NCBI GenBank assembly: GCA_010909165.1
Contig: MU008198.1
Coordinates: 62,001 to 126,000 of the forward strand
DNA from: Anthoceros angustus
Lineage: Eukaryota; Streptophyta; Anthocerotopsida; Anthocerotales; Anthocerotaceae
Reading direction: 5' to 3'
DNA: 64,000 nucleotides
Of the stretch, positions 32,486 through 42,463 are shown piece after piece. Position numbers and translations under genes: made by a program. The notes beneath the pieces are model-generated. The model was not told the DNA's origin and did not search any database. It saw only the letters and a program-made list of their open reading frames with translations. Position 1 is the stretch's first letter. Each line of letters begins with the position of its first letter.

Positions 32486-35400
32486 CTATCTCGGATCCCC
32501 CTGGACTTCTCCTTCTCTGACCCCCTCGGGGCCCCCCTCTCCTTCTTCCCTTGTGGGGTGCGACGGACTTACCTCTTGTCTGGTGGTGTCCACCGTATCC
32601 CTCTCGACCGGGTGCTCCCCTTCTCCACTGCTGCTCTCATCCCCGAACAGCACCCCCAGGGTTCCTGTGGCGGTGCTATCCCCGAGGCCTTCGTCTCGCT
32701 CCCCTCCCTCTGACCCTTCCGGTGGTCCTTCAATTTGTCGGGGGTGAGACAGGACCTTCAGCGCCTTGAGAAGCTCCGCGTGGTAGTAGGCGAAGTCCGA
32801 GTCGACTTGCTGGATGACCTCCTCCACATGGGCCCGGAGCACCCGGTATTCCCTCCTCCAGAGGTGCTCCGGCAGTTGGGCGTGCTGGGTGGCCAGTCTC
32901 GATAAGGCTCGCCGATTGAGTCTGAGTCCTTGAGGCTGAGGCCGCCTCACGCACTTCCTGACCTGCGCTCCGTGCTCCTCCTCCCGCCGTTTACATGGGT
33001 CGGCCAACTGCAGCCATGGCGATCCTCCCCTTTCGCCATGGGACTAGCAACCTTGCTCCTCCCTCGAGCTCGCTCCCGCCATCCATTCGGCACGGAGGCC
33101 ACCATCTCCTTTCAAGCGGTCCGGCAGCTCCTCCCGGCCCCTAGCCTCCAAGTCTTTCTCCAATTCGTGATGTCACTGCTCCTTGGCCGACTTTCCTCCG
33201 CCCTCCAACAGAGCTGGAGTCGCTCTATCTCGCGCTCGTGGTCCATGATTCTCCCTTGGAGAATTCCATTCCGCTCCTCCGTTACCTGGAGCTGTAGCTC
33301 CAGGGTCTCCTTGCGGTCCTCTAGCTCCTGGTGCCGCTCCTCCGTACCTTGCAGCTGTGCCCGGAGATCTTCCATCTCCAAGCATAATCTCAATCCTCCA
33401 TTCTTCTTGCGCGTGAACAACATTGGCGCACCAAATGGGGACTTTGAGATTCTCACAACTCGGCCTTCAGGTTGGCCGCGGCTACTCCCGCCGCTTCCCT
33501 CCACCGGTTCCGATCCCGCCGGTAGTGGTCCCTATCCATCTTCGCCGAGGCCTTTGCCTCCACTTCACTGGCCTCCTGTGTCTTTATTCTGCTCGGGTCG
33601 GCCAAGTCCTTGGCCCTCTCCGCCTGCCTTCTCGCCTCCTCTGCCTCTTCTAGGGCCGCTCCTCTCCGCCTACAAAGGTCCTTCACCTTTGCTTGTGCCT
33701 CTAGCGTGCTTTGTTCACACAGTGAAGCACCTCCCCTGCCTTGAGCGGACTGGCCTCGTGATCGGCCCGGCGCTTCTCCTCCTCGACTCTAGCGAGGGTC
33801 TCCGCCTTTCTCTTGGCCGCTTGGGCCGCCTCCGCCTGGCCTTGAAGTTCCACCATTCTTTTTCGGGTGGCCTCCACTTCCTGGGTCTTCTCTGCCGTTC
33901 CGCAGAGCCCCCAAAGCACACCGTCCATGACGGCTGCGAGCTCCCTCCGTGTCTCTTCCACGGCCGCTGCTGGGGAGATACCCGTGAAGTCCGCCCGAGC
34001 TCGGGTACCCTGGTCCGTTAAGGACCGCGGCCAGATCCGGAGGTGGCGGACTAGGACTCGGACCAATCGGACCCTCAGGTCCTAAGTGTTCTGGTCCGAG
34101 GCTTCTACCTCCTTAGCCCTTTTGGCTGCTAACTCCTTCTCCGCCCGCCTTCTCTTGGGGTCCGGAGGTGGTGAGGGGGTCCGGGAGCTAGCTCGCTTGC
34201 CCCTCCTGGTTGGTGATAGGACGGGCTCGGGGTGGGGTTGCTGCCAATGTCCCCCCGCTCCCTGGGCCGCATTTCGCTCCGCCCTCCTCACTGCCTCCTC
34301 TGCTTCCTGCCACTCCGTCGGCAAGGGCAGAGGGACCGGAGCGGTCCTGGGGGCTGTGGTGGTGGAGGCCGTCTCCCTCTTCTTTATCTCCTGCCTGATC
34401 CTGCGGGGTTCGGTGGCTGGGGCCGTTGCAGGTTGCTGGCCTGTTAGTACCGCGACCACCAGCTCCCTCCCTGCTGCAGTCTCCTCCGACGTGGGGTGCT
34501 CCGGTGGAGGGACTAGGAGGAGGGAAGCGGGAATTTCTTCCCATACTTCCCGGGGCGGCGAGGGGGTGCGTTCTAGTCATATGGAGTCCGGAATCCCCTC
34601 CCAATCCTCATCTTCCTGGACCCGCCTAGTCTTGGGGGGGCGCCCCTCCGTCTCCGGTGCTCTCCCTTCTCGCTCCGTCTCGGGAAGGGTCACCAACCCC
34701 TTCCGGAGCGCTCGCTCCTCTTCTCCCTCCTTCAGGAGGTTAAGATGCCCCCACACGTGGATGATGAACGGAGACAGCGCTGATGGGGGCGGCCGCTCGT
34801 TTCGCAACTTCCTAGCCTCCTGATTAACTCAGGCAAAGATGATCCTCCCCCAGTTCGCTCTCTTTCCCCTTTGCAGGGCGTGGAGGAACACAAGCAAATT
34901 GTCACCAAGGCGATCCACCTTGGTGAGCATGTTCCAATGAACGATGATCTTTGCCACCGCCCTCACCCGTCTGTCCAGCAGGTCCGACATTAGCCACCCA
35001 TTTGAGGACCGCTGCGTCCCCGGCCTCAAGAGCGCCGCCTCCACCTTCCCTGTCACCTTAAGGGGCTCTGGGACTACACCCTCGATCTCCTCCGCTGGGC
35101 GGTTGTAGACCGCTCTCAGGACCTCCACGGTCCATCTCCTCGGGTCTTCACGCAGGCTTTTGGAGCGGACGGTTTTGTTGGCCACCGCCAGCATCTTCCG
35201 GGCTTACTCCCGGACCAAGGCCACGCTGTCGAAGGTCCACTGACACCGTCTGGAAGATGTCTAAGTGCCATTCCTGCACCAGCTCCTCTGCCTCCGCCAG
35301 CCAGGGTCTGAAATCTCGGTAGCGCTTGGTGATTTACTAGGCGCCACGGTTCCCAGACCTCCGCCGCCTTCTTGGGTCCCATACCCTTGCGCTGGTTGGT

Positions 35401-35640
35401 GTGCTGCTATGAGGTGGTGGGCGCCAATACTCCCGCTAAGTTCAGGCGCGCGCTGGTTCGGGCGATGGCGCTCGTAATTGGGCTTGGATGCCGAGAGATA
35501 GCGCCGGGAAGTGCTGGCGCGGCGGCTAAAGCCGGAAGTTGGTCGAGAATGGCCTTCTCTCGGCGCCGGGGCGTCGAATGGAGTAACGCGGCGGAGGCGT
35601 CCTTCGCTGCCATGTATCAGTCGCATTGCTTACTCTAGCT
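32486..35640 (-). pseudogene. Degenerate coiled-coil gag-like ORF of a retroelement
   Basis: The reverse strand carries successive open segments that read as one long protein with frameshifts. 35,194-34,829: ALLRPGTQRSSNGWLMSDLL, RAVAKIIVHWNMLTKVDRLG and VFLHALQRGKRANWGRIIFA, which resembles Athila-like gag/ORF1 sequences of plant elements. 34,459-34,082: a basic PTRRGKRASSRTPSPPPDPK region. 34,066-33,453: Glu/Arg/Ala-rich coiled coil (VEATRKRMVELQGQAEAAQA). 33,400-33,112: EMEDLRAQLQGTEERHQELE. The C-terminal part is acidic. Forward-strand open frames here are shadows. Family assignment is an inference. Confidence 0.5.
33380..33455 (-). mobile_element. Gypsy-type reverse transcriptase snippet inserted in the coiled-coil ORF
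   Basis: The reverse strand reads VRISKSPFGAPMLFTRKKNG then GLRLC, the well-known gypsy RT block (SP(Y/F)GAPxLFxxKKdGxLRxC). The flanking sequence on both sides is coiled-coil ORF, and the host frame shifts across the insert. Confidence 0.7.
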
Positions 35641-36629
35641 TTACCGCCGCGCCCGCCGCGTACTCTAGCCTTACTGGCGCATGTACCCGAGCGTGGTTAC
35701 CGCCCATAACGGCCCGCGCAACCCTCGGTCACAGTGCTGCATGCACATCCCCCTCGGCTCAGTCCATTGGCACCTTGCCAAAATACGCTCCCCGTTCCAA
35801 AGTTACCTTTCCTGGCGTACTTATCACGACTTACTCGAGTCCAGGACTCACGGTCTACTCGGTGCGGTCCGTAGTCCTCGAGCCGCTCGGTGCGGTCCGA
35901 GTTCCTCTGCCTACTCGAGTGCGATCCGAGTCCCCACAATCTTAAGCGCTTGGGTCGATCGTCCCCTTCTTACCCGTTCTTGTCTTATTTCCCTTTTCTC
36001 GTCTTATTTCTCACTCCACACTAACAAAAAACAAAAAAAACTAGCTCATTACCTTCTAAGAGGGAGAGCTTACGGTCCACACCCCTTCATCTGCATTCAC
36101 GCCCTCGAGCTCCAACGATTGCCAGCCCTCTCGGAGCGCCGGGGGGAATACCATACTCAGAACAACACCACCTGACCTACACATCATGGACAAAGATGGA
36201 GATATGTCATCACCACCAGCAGCCGGGCGGCCGCACTTAGCATCTCCAGACCTAAGAGGCACCATAGCCGCAGGCACCATCGACCTTAGCACTCCATTCA
36301 TCACCGGTATGCAAGACCCAGGCGCGCGCGCATCCATCCAGTTCCCGGGCTAGCGGAGGCGCGTCCTCGCGTGCCGACGGACTCTCACGGTGCTCCAACC
36401 CGGGATCCCGCGCACAAGAATCGGGCCCATACGGCCAAGGCGCTTCATTTCGCGCTCATGGCCATCATCCTGAGCAACTCAACTATGACCATCATGATAA
36501 TCGCGGGCTTCCGGGCACACCCAAGGCAAGCCGTATACTGATTTTTGATGGTATTATCCCTCCTAATAACTCTATTGAAAGTGCGCAACCACAAGCCACT
36601 CATCCACATGAGGTAGAAGATTCTCCTTT
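35641..36629. other. No gene seen; ends in copia linker sequence
   Basis: GC-rich sequence with CTCGGTGCGGTCCGAG-like repeats (35,850-35,930), then a change to AT-richer copia sequence from about 36,540. Confidence 0.4.
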
Positions 36630-38168
36630 CGACAACTCAGATGATGACGTACCACAACCACAGAGTGCACTTGACAACAGGGGAAGACACTCTCAACGAA
36701 GCAATGCAGGTCAGATACGTAGATATTCTCCTACTAATTGGAGAGACACTAAAACTAATTTGGCTCATTGTTTATCTGCTGCAATTGACCAATTTGTACC
36801 AACTAATTATCGTGAAGCTATCACATGCCCAGGAAAGGAAAACTGGAAAATTGCAATTAAATCAGAACTAGACTCCTTAAAGGCTAATAACACCTGGACC
36901 CTCACTACCTTACCACTAGGTAGAAAACTAGTCGGGTCTAAATGGACATTCAAAATTAAATTAAATGCAGACGGCAGTATTGAAAGATATAAAGCTAGGT
37001 TAGTAGCCAAAGGCTACTCACAACAATACGGGTTTGACTATGATGAAACCTTTAGCCCATTGCTTAAGATCACATCACGTAGAACCCTAATAGCTTTAGC
37101 CTCTCACCATGATTACGAAACTTATGCAATTAGATATAAAAACAACCTTCTTGTATGGCGACCTCCAACATACCATATACATGGAGATTCCCCATGGAAT
37201 CAAAGTCAACAGACGCCTACATAATGCCGTGAAATTATTAAAAGCACTTTATGGGCTTAAGCAAAGTGCTTTGGAGTGGTATGATAAACTTGATAAAACA
37301 CTTGAGTCCTTAGGTTACTAAACTCCACTCTGATAGTAACATTTATATTAAGAGGTCGTCAGATGGGTCTTTCATCCTACTTGCCGTATACGTAGATGAC
37401 ATCGTACTAATGTCCAATTTCATGCCTATGTTAGAAAACACCAGGGCAATGCTCTCCGAGCGTTTTGAAATGAACACTTGTAGGGAACTTTCTTATTGCT
37501 TGGGAATACAAATAGTTAGGCATAGGCAATCAAGGAGTATTTTTATACATCAATCAAAATATATATTCAAGAGATCCTCATCAAGTATAAGATGTCATAT
37601 TCTAAGCCTATATCAACTCCAATGGAAATAAATCTCAAGCTCAAAGCAGCCGACACAGAGTCAAGCCAAGACTCTGACATCAATGGGCTACCCTACTCTT
37701 CGGCAGTTGGGAGTCTCATGTACTTGATGGTCTGCACGAGGCCGGACCTCGCTTTTTCGGTGGGAGCACTCTCACAATTCCTAACTTCTCCTACGCAGAT
37801 CATTGGAAAGCCATCAAGCGGGTATTTAGATATCTCCGATCAACTTCCAACATGGGATTATTATATCAGTCCTCTACCAAACAAGGTCAGTCTCTCCAGC
37901 TTCAAGGCTTCAGCGATGCTGATTGGGCCGGGACATAGGCAGCAGAAGGAGCACCAGTAGCTATGTTTGTTTGCTAGGAGGAACAGCAACGAGCTGGAGT
38001 TCCAAGAGACAACAAGTTGTCGCTTTAAGCTCCACAGAGGCGGAATATTGCTCTCTAACTCACGCCTCCAAGGAGGGCCTATGGCAACTTCTCCAACTCT
38101 TTGAACTAGGAGAAACACAACAGATTCTAAGACCTCTCTATTGCGACAACCATATGGCTACTAACCTA
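36630..38168 (+). mobile_element. Ty1/copia reverse transcriptase and RNase H fragment
   Basis: Frames in order: 36,760-37,110 WKIAIKSELDSLKANNTWTL, LVGSKWTFKIKLNADGSIER, YKARLVAKGYSQQYGFDYDE; 37,109-37,320 LYGDLQHTIYMEIPHGIK, LLKALYGLKQSALEWYDKL; 37,360-37,560 FILLAVYVDDIVLMSN with the YVDD box intact at 37,389-37,400; 37,592-37,790 ISTPMEINLKLKA, YSSAVGSLMYLMVCTRPDLA; 37,900-38,160 FSDADWAG-type RNase H, SSKRQQVVALSSTEAEYCSL. Several single-base frameshifts. It is AT-richer than the copia fragment at 27.5-30.3 kb and may be a different subfamily. It ends inside a hairpin. Confidence 0.9.
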
Positions 38169-38198
38169 GCTTTAGGTTAGTAGCCATATGTCGCAATA
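38139..38198. repeat. Snap-back hairpin at the end of the copia fragment
   Basis: Left arm 38139-38168 and right arm 38173-38198 pair (TATTGCGAC...CATATGGCTACTAACCTA) with a 4-nt spacer. The right arm lacks 4 nt of the left. Copia similarity stops at the tip. Confidence 0.93.
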
Positions 38199-40539
38199 GG
38201 TTTGGGGCACGTTTCACACCCAACGGATACGAATCGGTACTTTGACTAGAACGGTTACTCGTGTCCTGCTTCATTTCAAAGCACCATTCGAAAACATTCT
38301 GAACCATCACAATCTTCCCCACTCCCTTGGTGTAGATGGACTTCCCATCTCAGCATATCTATAAAGTCTCCGCATTCCCTCATTGAGTTACAAATGTTAA
38401 ATATGTATTGCCGTTTCTCGTGGAATCGCTTCGTGGGAGTTACAACACCGGCAACAACAGGGAACTGAGAATCATCGGCCAGGCCGGCACATCAGAAACA
38501 ACCCTGGCCAAGGCGCTATCTGAACCAATTGTGTGCCTCGTGCAGGCCTCTGCAAGTCTGGGCTCCCCTATGTCCTGCGCAGGACATAGCACTGTATAGA
38601 CGAGGGGCTTTCTGGGCCATGCCCTGCTGGGAGTATCCTGCTATCATGGCATCACATGTTACAACATCCTTCTGACAAGCCTATCAACACATCCTTCAGC
38701 GTCCCAATGAATGCATTATCGTTTGAGAGAACGGCACATCTGCTTGTCGGGTGCTAGACAACAAGATGAAAACCTCCATAGATCATGGCTGGATCATCTC
38801 CTCTGAGCTGAATGCAGCATGCTGATCACCAGAGAAAAACAGAACCACCAAGTGTGAGTTGCAAAAAGCATGTCAGGAACTCCTCTGCCAGAATCGCCGT
38901 GTGTCAAGTGACTCGAGTAATGGGCTGTAACTGAAACGATCTCACATCGTAGAAGCCACAGAATAGTTGCCAGAGTGAGCTCCTAAAAAATCTCTTGAAA
39001 AGTACTCTCAGACACACCTGATCATGATCACTGGCGCAATCAAACTTTTGGTCAATGGAAGATGAGACGAGCTTGAGGATAGACCACATGCAAAGCAGAT
39101 CAGTATGAGCAGACACCTGAAGAGCAAGTGGAACAGGAAGAGTTAGACACCGTCTAACACATGCCACGAGGACATGTACAGACTGTGCTGTCTGCCGACT
39201 CACCCCATCTTTCAGCCTTTCATGGAGAGTACTTTCTATGGCAACCTTACAAGATAGATAAGGAAATTCCAGCTACCTGCTGCGATGAACCTCGCAAGGA
39301 AGCACCCAAGAAACAGTCCCAACTAAGCGGCTTCTTTTGTCAGCGCTTTCTGTTGCAAAAACACGCCGGACAGTGTGCACGACAGTGTCTTTTGGCAGAT
39401 GTCATGTGATTTTCATTCCAATATCCTGTGGGGCCTCTGTGTGCAAGACACGTTGCAGCATGTGTCCAGTACGTAGAGAGCCTCCCACGGGCTGGAGTGT
39501 GGAAGTCTGAAACCCGTACTTGGGCTTGGCGGTGGATGGATACCTCATGACTCACAATACGGAGACATCCTGAGGAAGGCACAAGGCAAATATATCCATG
39601 TTTTGTACATTATAAAAAATGGTTGATAATACAGCATGAGAATGAGAGTACAGGGGCAACAGTAGCTCCGCATTGTTCACATGCAAAGGGAAGGTTAGTG
39701 AATGGCGCATGCGCACCCAACGCCGCTGCCTCAAGAGACGGTAGCCTGTTTAAAATAAATCCCTTGAACTTGTCCTCACTTTCTGAGACAAGTTTTAATA
39801 TACTAACTGGGACGCGGGATTGCAGTACAGATATTTAACGATTTCAATGACGTTGCCATTAAGCGTGCAAGTCAATGCTCCAGGCCCGGTACATGCAGGC
39901 TTTTGCACAGACTAATAAACCCGCAATCCGCGGACCCCACTGGACAGTCCGCAGACATCGTACTTTTGTACAGATGACATGCAAATATAAGTATCAATGT
40001 TATGCAATTTCACGCTTTTCGTCAAGCTCAAGCGCCCTCGCTTAAAAGGAGATGCCATTGGTTAAGATACACAGGTAAAAGGCACTCAAGGCCCATGGCC
40101 TGCTGCCAGGCAAGGATTATGAGGACGTCGGGACACGTTGCCACAACAAGAGGTTGTTGCAACGTGCAAGTACAGTATCTAGGTCTTTAGGCTAGTGGTG
40201 TTTCCTTCGGGGAGCTGGGCTAGAGAATCAGTACTGAAAATGCAGCTGGGCATACCCACATCTTCGACGCCTGAGACCATGGATCATACCGAAGCTTCCA
40301 TATCTGGAAACTGCTAAGCACCAATTGGTACAAGTTTATTCAGTAAGACAAATACAATGTGCATGGAGAGACCTGGGAATAATGGCGAAAGATCCACCTC
40401 AGGCCTGCCTCGTGAGGAGAAGGCAGCAAAGCCGGGTGCGGTCTCTATGTTGCTGTTATATCTGCACTAGCAATGTGGCTGGAGCTGGCTGGGAGTTCCA
40501 GCAGCTGGTGATATGATGATCATGCGGGAGTGGCCTGCA
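38199..40539. other. Intergenic, no recognised gene
   Basis: Short frames only. 38568-38589 is a perfect 22-bp palindrome (CTATGTCCTGC and its complement). The right end is the 3' flank of beta-helix gene B. Confidence 0.5.
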
Positions 40540-42463
40540 TCAGGGTGCAGCAGGACCTGCAGCCACGTTGAAATTGTCGGTGTACGTGGAGGAACTTACA
40601 GTCTGAGGGCCGTTGGCAGACTTCGGGCAGGACGTGAAGTTGGGATATTTTGTGTAAACAGGTGATCCCGACTTGAGACCGAAGTCCTGATTAGTATAAT
40701 TGTTGAACAGCACTGCCGAGGAAGAGTACGATACCCAATCCATGCTGTTCAAGCTCGGCGCAACTGTAACCCCAGTGCAGCTAAGGTAGGTTGGTGTGTT
40801 CCTGGAGTTGAGGGGATCCACAATCACGATAGAAGCCTTGTTTCCTGCACGGGACCACATCGCAGCATCCACTACTCAGCATGCTGTAATCTCCACGGCA
40901 GTGATCCTTGCTGGTGATCGTCTTAGCTGCTGAACTCAAAATTTGACGGGTTCCGAATGATCCATACCTGTGGGCAGTCCGCTGCACTTCCCCGTGTCAG
41001 CAGCGCTGGCACTGCCGTTGGGGTTGCAGTTGACGCCAGCGTATGATGTGAGGTCACAGAAATTGTTGAGCCAAGGATAATCCTGCAGGCAGGGCGAGGC
41101 ATATATGAGAGCATGTCCACGGAAGGCCTGCCAGAAGTGATAACAATGGCAGTGCATGCGCTTACTTGCTGGAAGGCTGCGGAATTGTAGCTTGCGAGCC
41201 TTACGGAATTCCAGTACTGGCCGACCTCCTGGTTGCAGTTGTTCACCGCGTAATTCTGGCAACTGATCCAGCCCGGCAAGCGCTGCGATATGCTGAGGAC
41301 GCTGGTGACGCTGTTGGAGTGGCCGGTGTTGAGCTTCATGCCCGAGTTCATGTTGTAGCAGATCATTCCGTCCACGGTGATTCCACTGGAGGCGTAATCC
41401 AGATAAATGCATTGCTTGCCGCCCACAGCGTAGTTGCAGGAGAGGTAGTTCCCGGGGTTCACCCAGTGAGTGCCGAAGTAGACCGCAGAAGAGTCGGAAT
41501 TGGGCGTGAAATCGGAGGTGAAGACGAAGTAGTTGTTCAGGTACTGCGAGAGCATGCAGTCCCCGACATTGTGCACGCCCTGCCCACACTGGATGCCGGT
41601 GAAGTAGGGATTCTTGATGTAGTTGTTCTTGATGACGGTTCCCACAGCCAGCTGCGTGAGGAGCACGCCGATCTGGCCCCCCGTGAGGTAGGAATTGGAG
41701 ATGGTGATGGAGCTGGGGATGCGGTTGGGCCCGTTCCCGGACTTGGTGACCTGCACCAGGGCCTTCTCCGCCTGGAACGAGGTCACGGTGATGGAATCCA
41801 CACTCACCTGCGCCGACTTCACGATGTCGATTCTCCCCGTCACACTGGCCACAACCAGCTGCACGCCCCAGCTGGAGTGGATGTGCACGGCGGGGCAGTT
41901 CAGCGAGCTGCTGGAATCCGGCAGCGACACCCCACAGGCGGCCGAGGAGCTGGAAGTGGGAACCGACAAGTCCACGTTCTGGATGAGCAGGTTGTTGAGC
42001 CCCCGCACCTGGATGGCCGGGAACGAGTCCTGGGAGGCTGTCACCTTGCGCCTGGAAGTCGCAGTGAGCTTGGTGCACGAGTAGTTGGCGTTGAAGAAGA
42101 TGCTGGAAGAAACCGTGAGATCGTTGTCCAGCACCAGGTTGACTGTCTGCGTGGACGGATACGCGATTCTGAGCGCCAGATCGCTGACGCTGGTCACTGA
42201 GATGGTCACCTCCGTGGTGGTGCAAGGGCCGCCCGCTGCAAAGTGCAAACAAGGACGCAAACAAATCAAACAGCTGCAGCCAGCCCCATCCACATAGTAC
42301 AAGGAATTTGAGGTGCTTGCAAGCGAGCACTGGAGGCAGCTGAGCCCAAGGCAAGGCACGCTCTTCTCTGATTTTGTGGCTCACCTGCTTCACAATGCTG
42401 ACCCAGCAACAGCGCTGCAAGCAGGGCCACAAGAATGCAGACCAATGGCGAGGCCTGGCCCAT
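40540..42463 (-). CDS. Secreted right-handed beta-helix protein B
   Basis: Four exons: 42463-42385 (79 nt), 42235-41166, 41082-40968 (115 nt), 40844-40540, joined in phases 1, 0 and 1 (522 aa). Exon 1 is a signal peptide (MGQASPLVCILVALLAALLL). Exon 2 shows strand repeats (VNLVLDNDLTVSSSIFFNAN, LLIQNVDLSVPT, ITISNSYLTGGQIGVLL, VIKNNYIKNPYFTGIQCG). The same core follows as in A: HNVGDCML, FTSDFTPNSDSSAVYFGTHW, VNPGNYLSCNYAVGGKQC, IYLDYASSGITVDG, LKLNTGHSN, PGWISCQNYAVNNCNQE. Exon 4 has FTSCPKSANGPQT and a Ser/Thr-rich end. Exons 1 and 3 have the same length as in A, so the two are tandem duplicates. No catalytic motif is recognised. The long open frame on the opposite strand (41166-42200) is a shadow. 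Confidence 0.87.

Noticed and set aside
31930-32713. Arg/Ser/Gly/Pro repeat protein
   Set aside because: The peptide repeats follow the minisatellite, whose units are not multiples of three, so no frame is maintained.
32930-34021. Long forward ORF (363 codons) at 33-34 kb
   Set aside because: Leu/Ser/Pro-rich, with no domain. The reverse strand carries the coiled-coil and RT-block coding signal.
41166-42200. Long forward ORF (344 codons) over beta-helix gene B
   Set aside because: It is antisense to an exon with clear beta-helix motifs and splice borders; composition is that of a shadow frame. The same holds for 23,897-24,595 over gene A and for the reverse frame 40,936-42,471.
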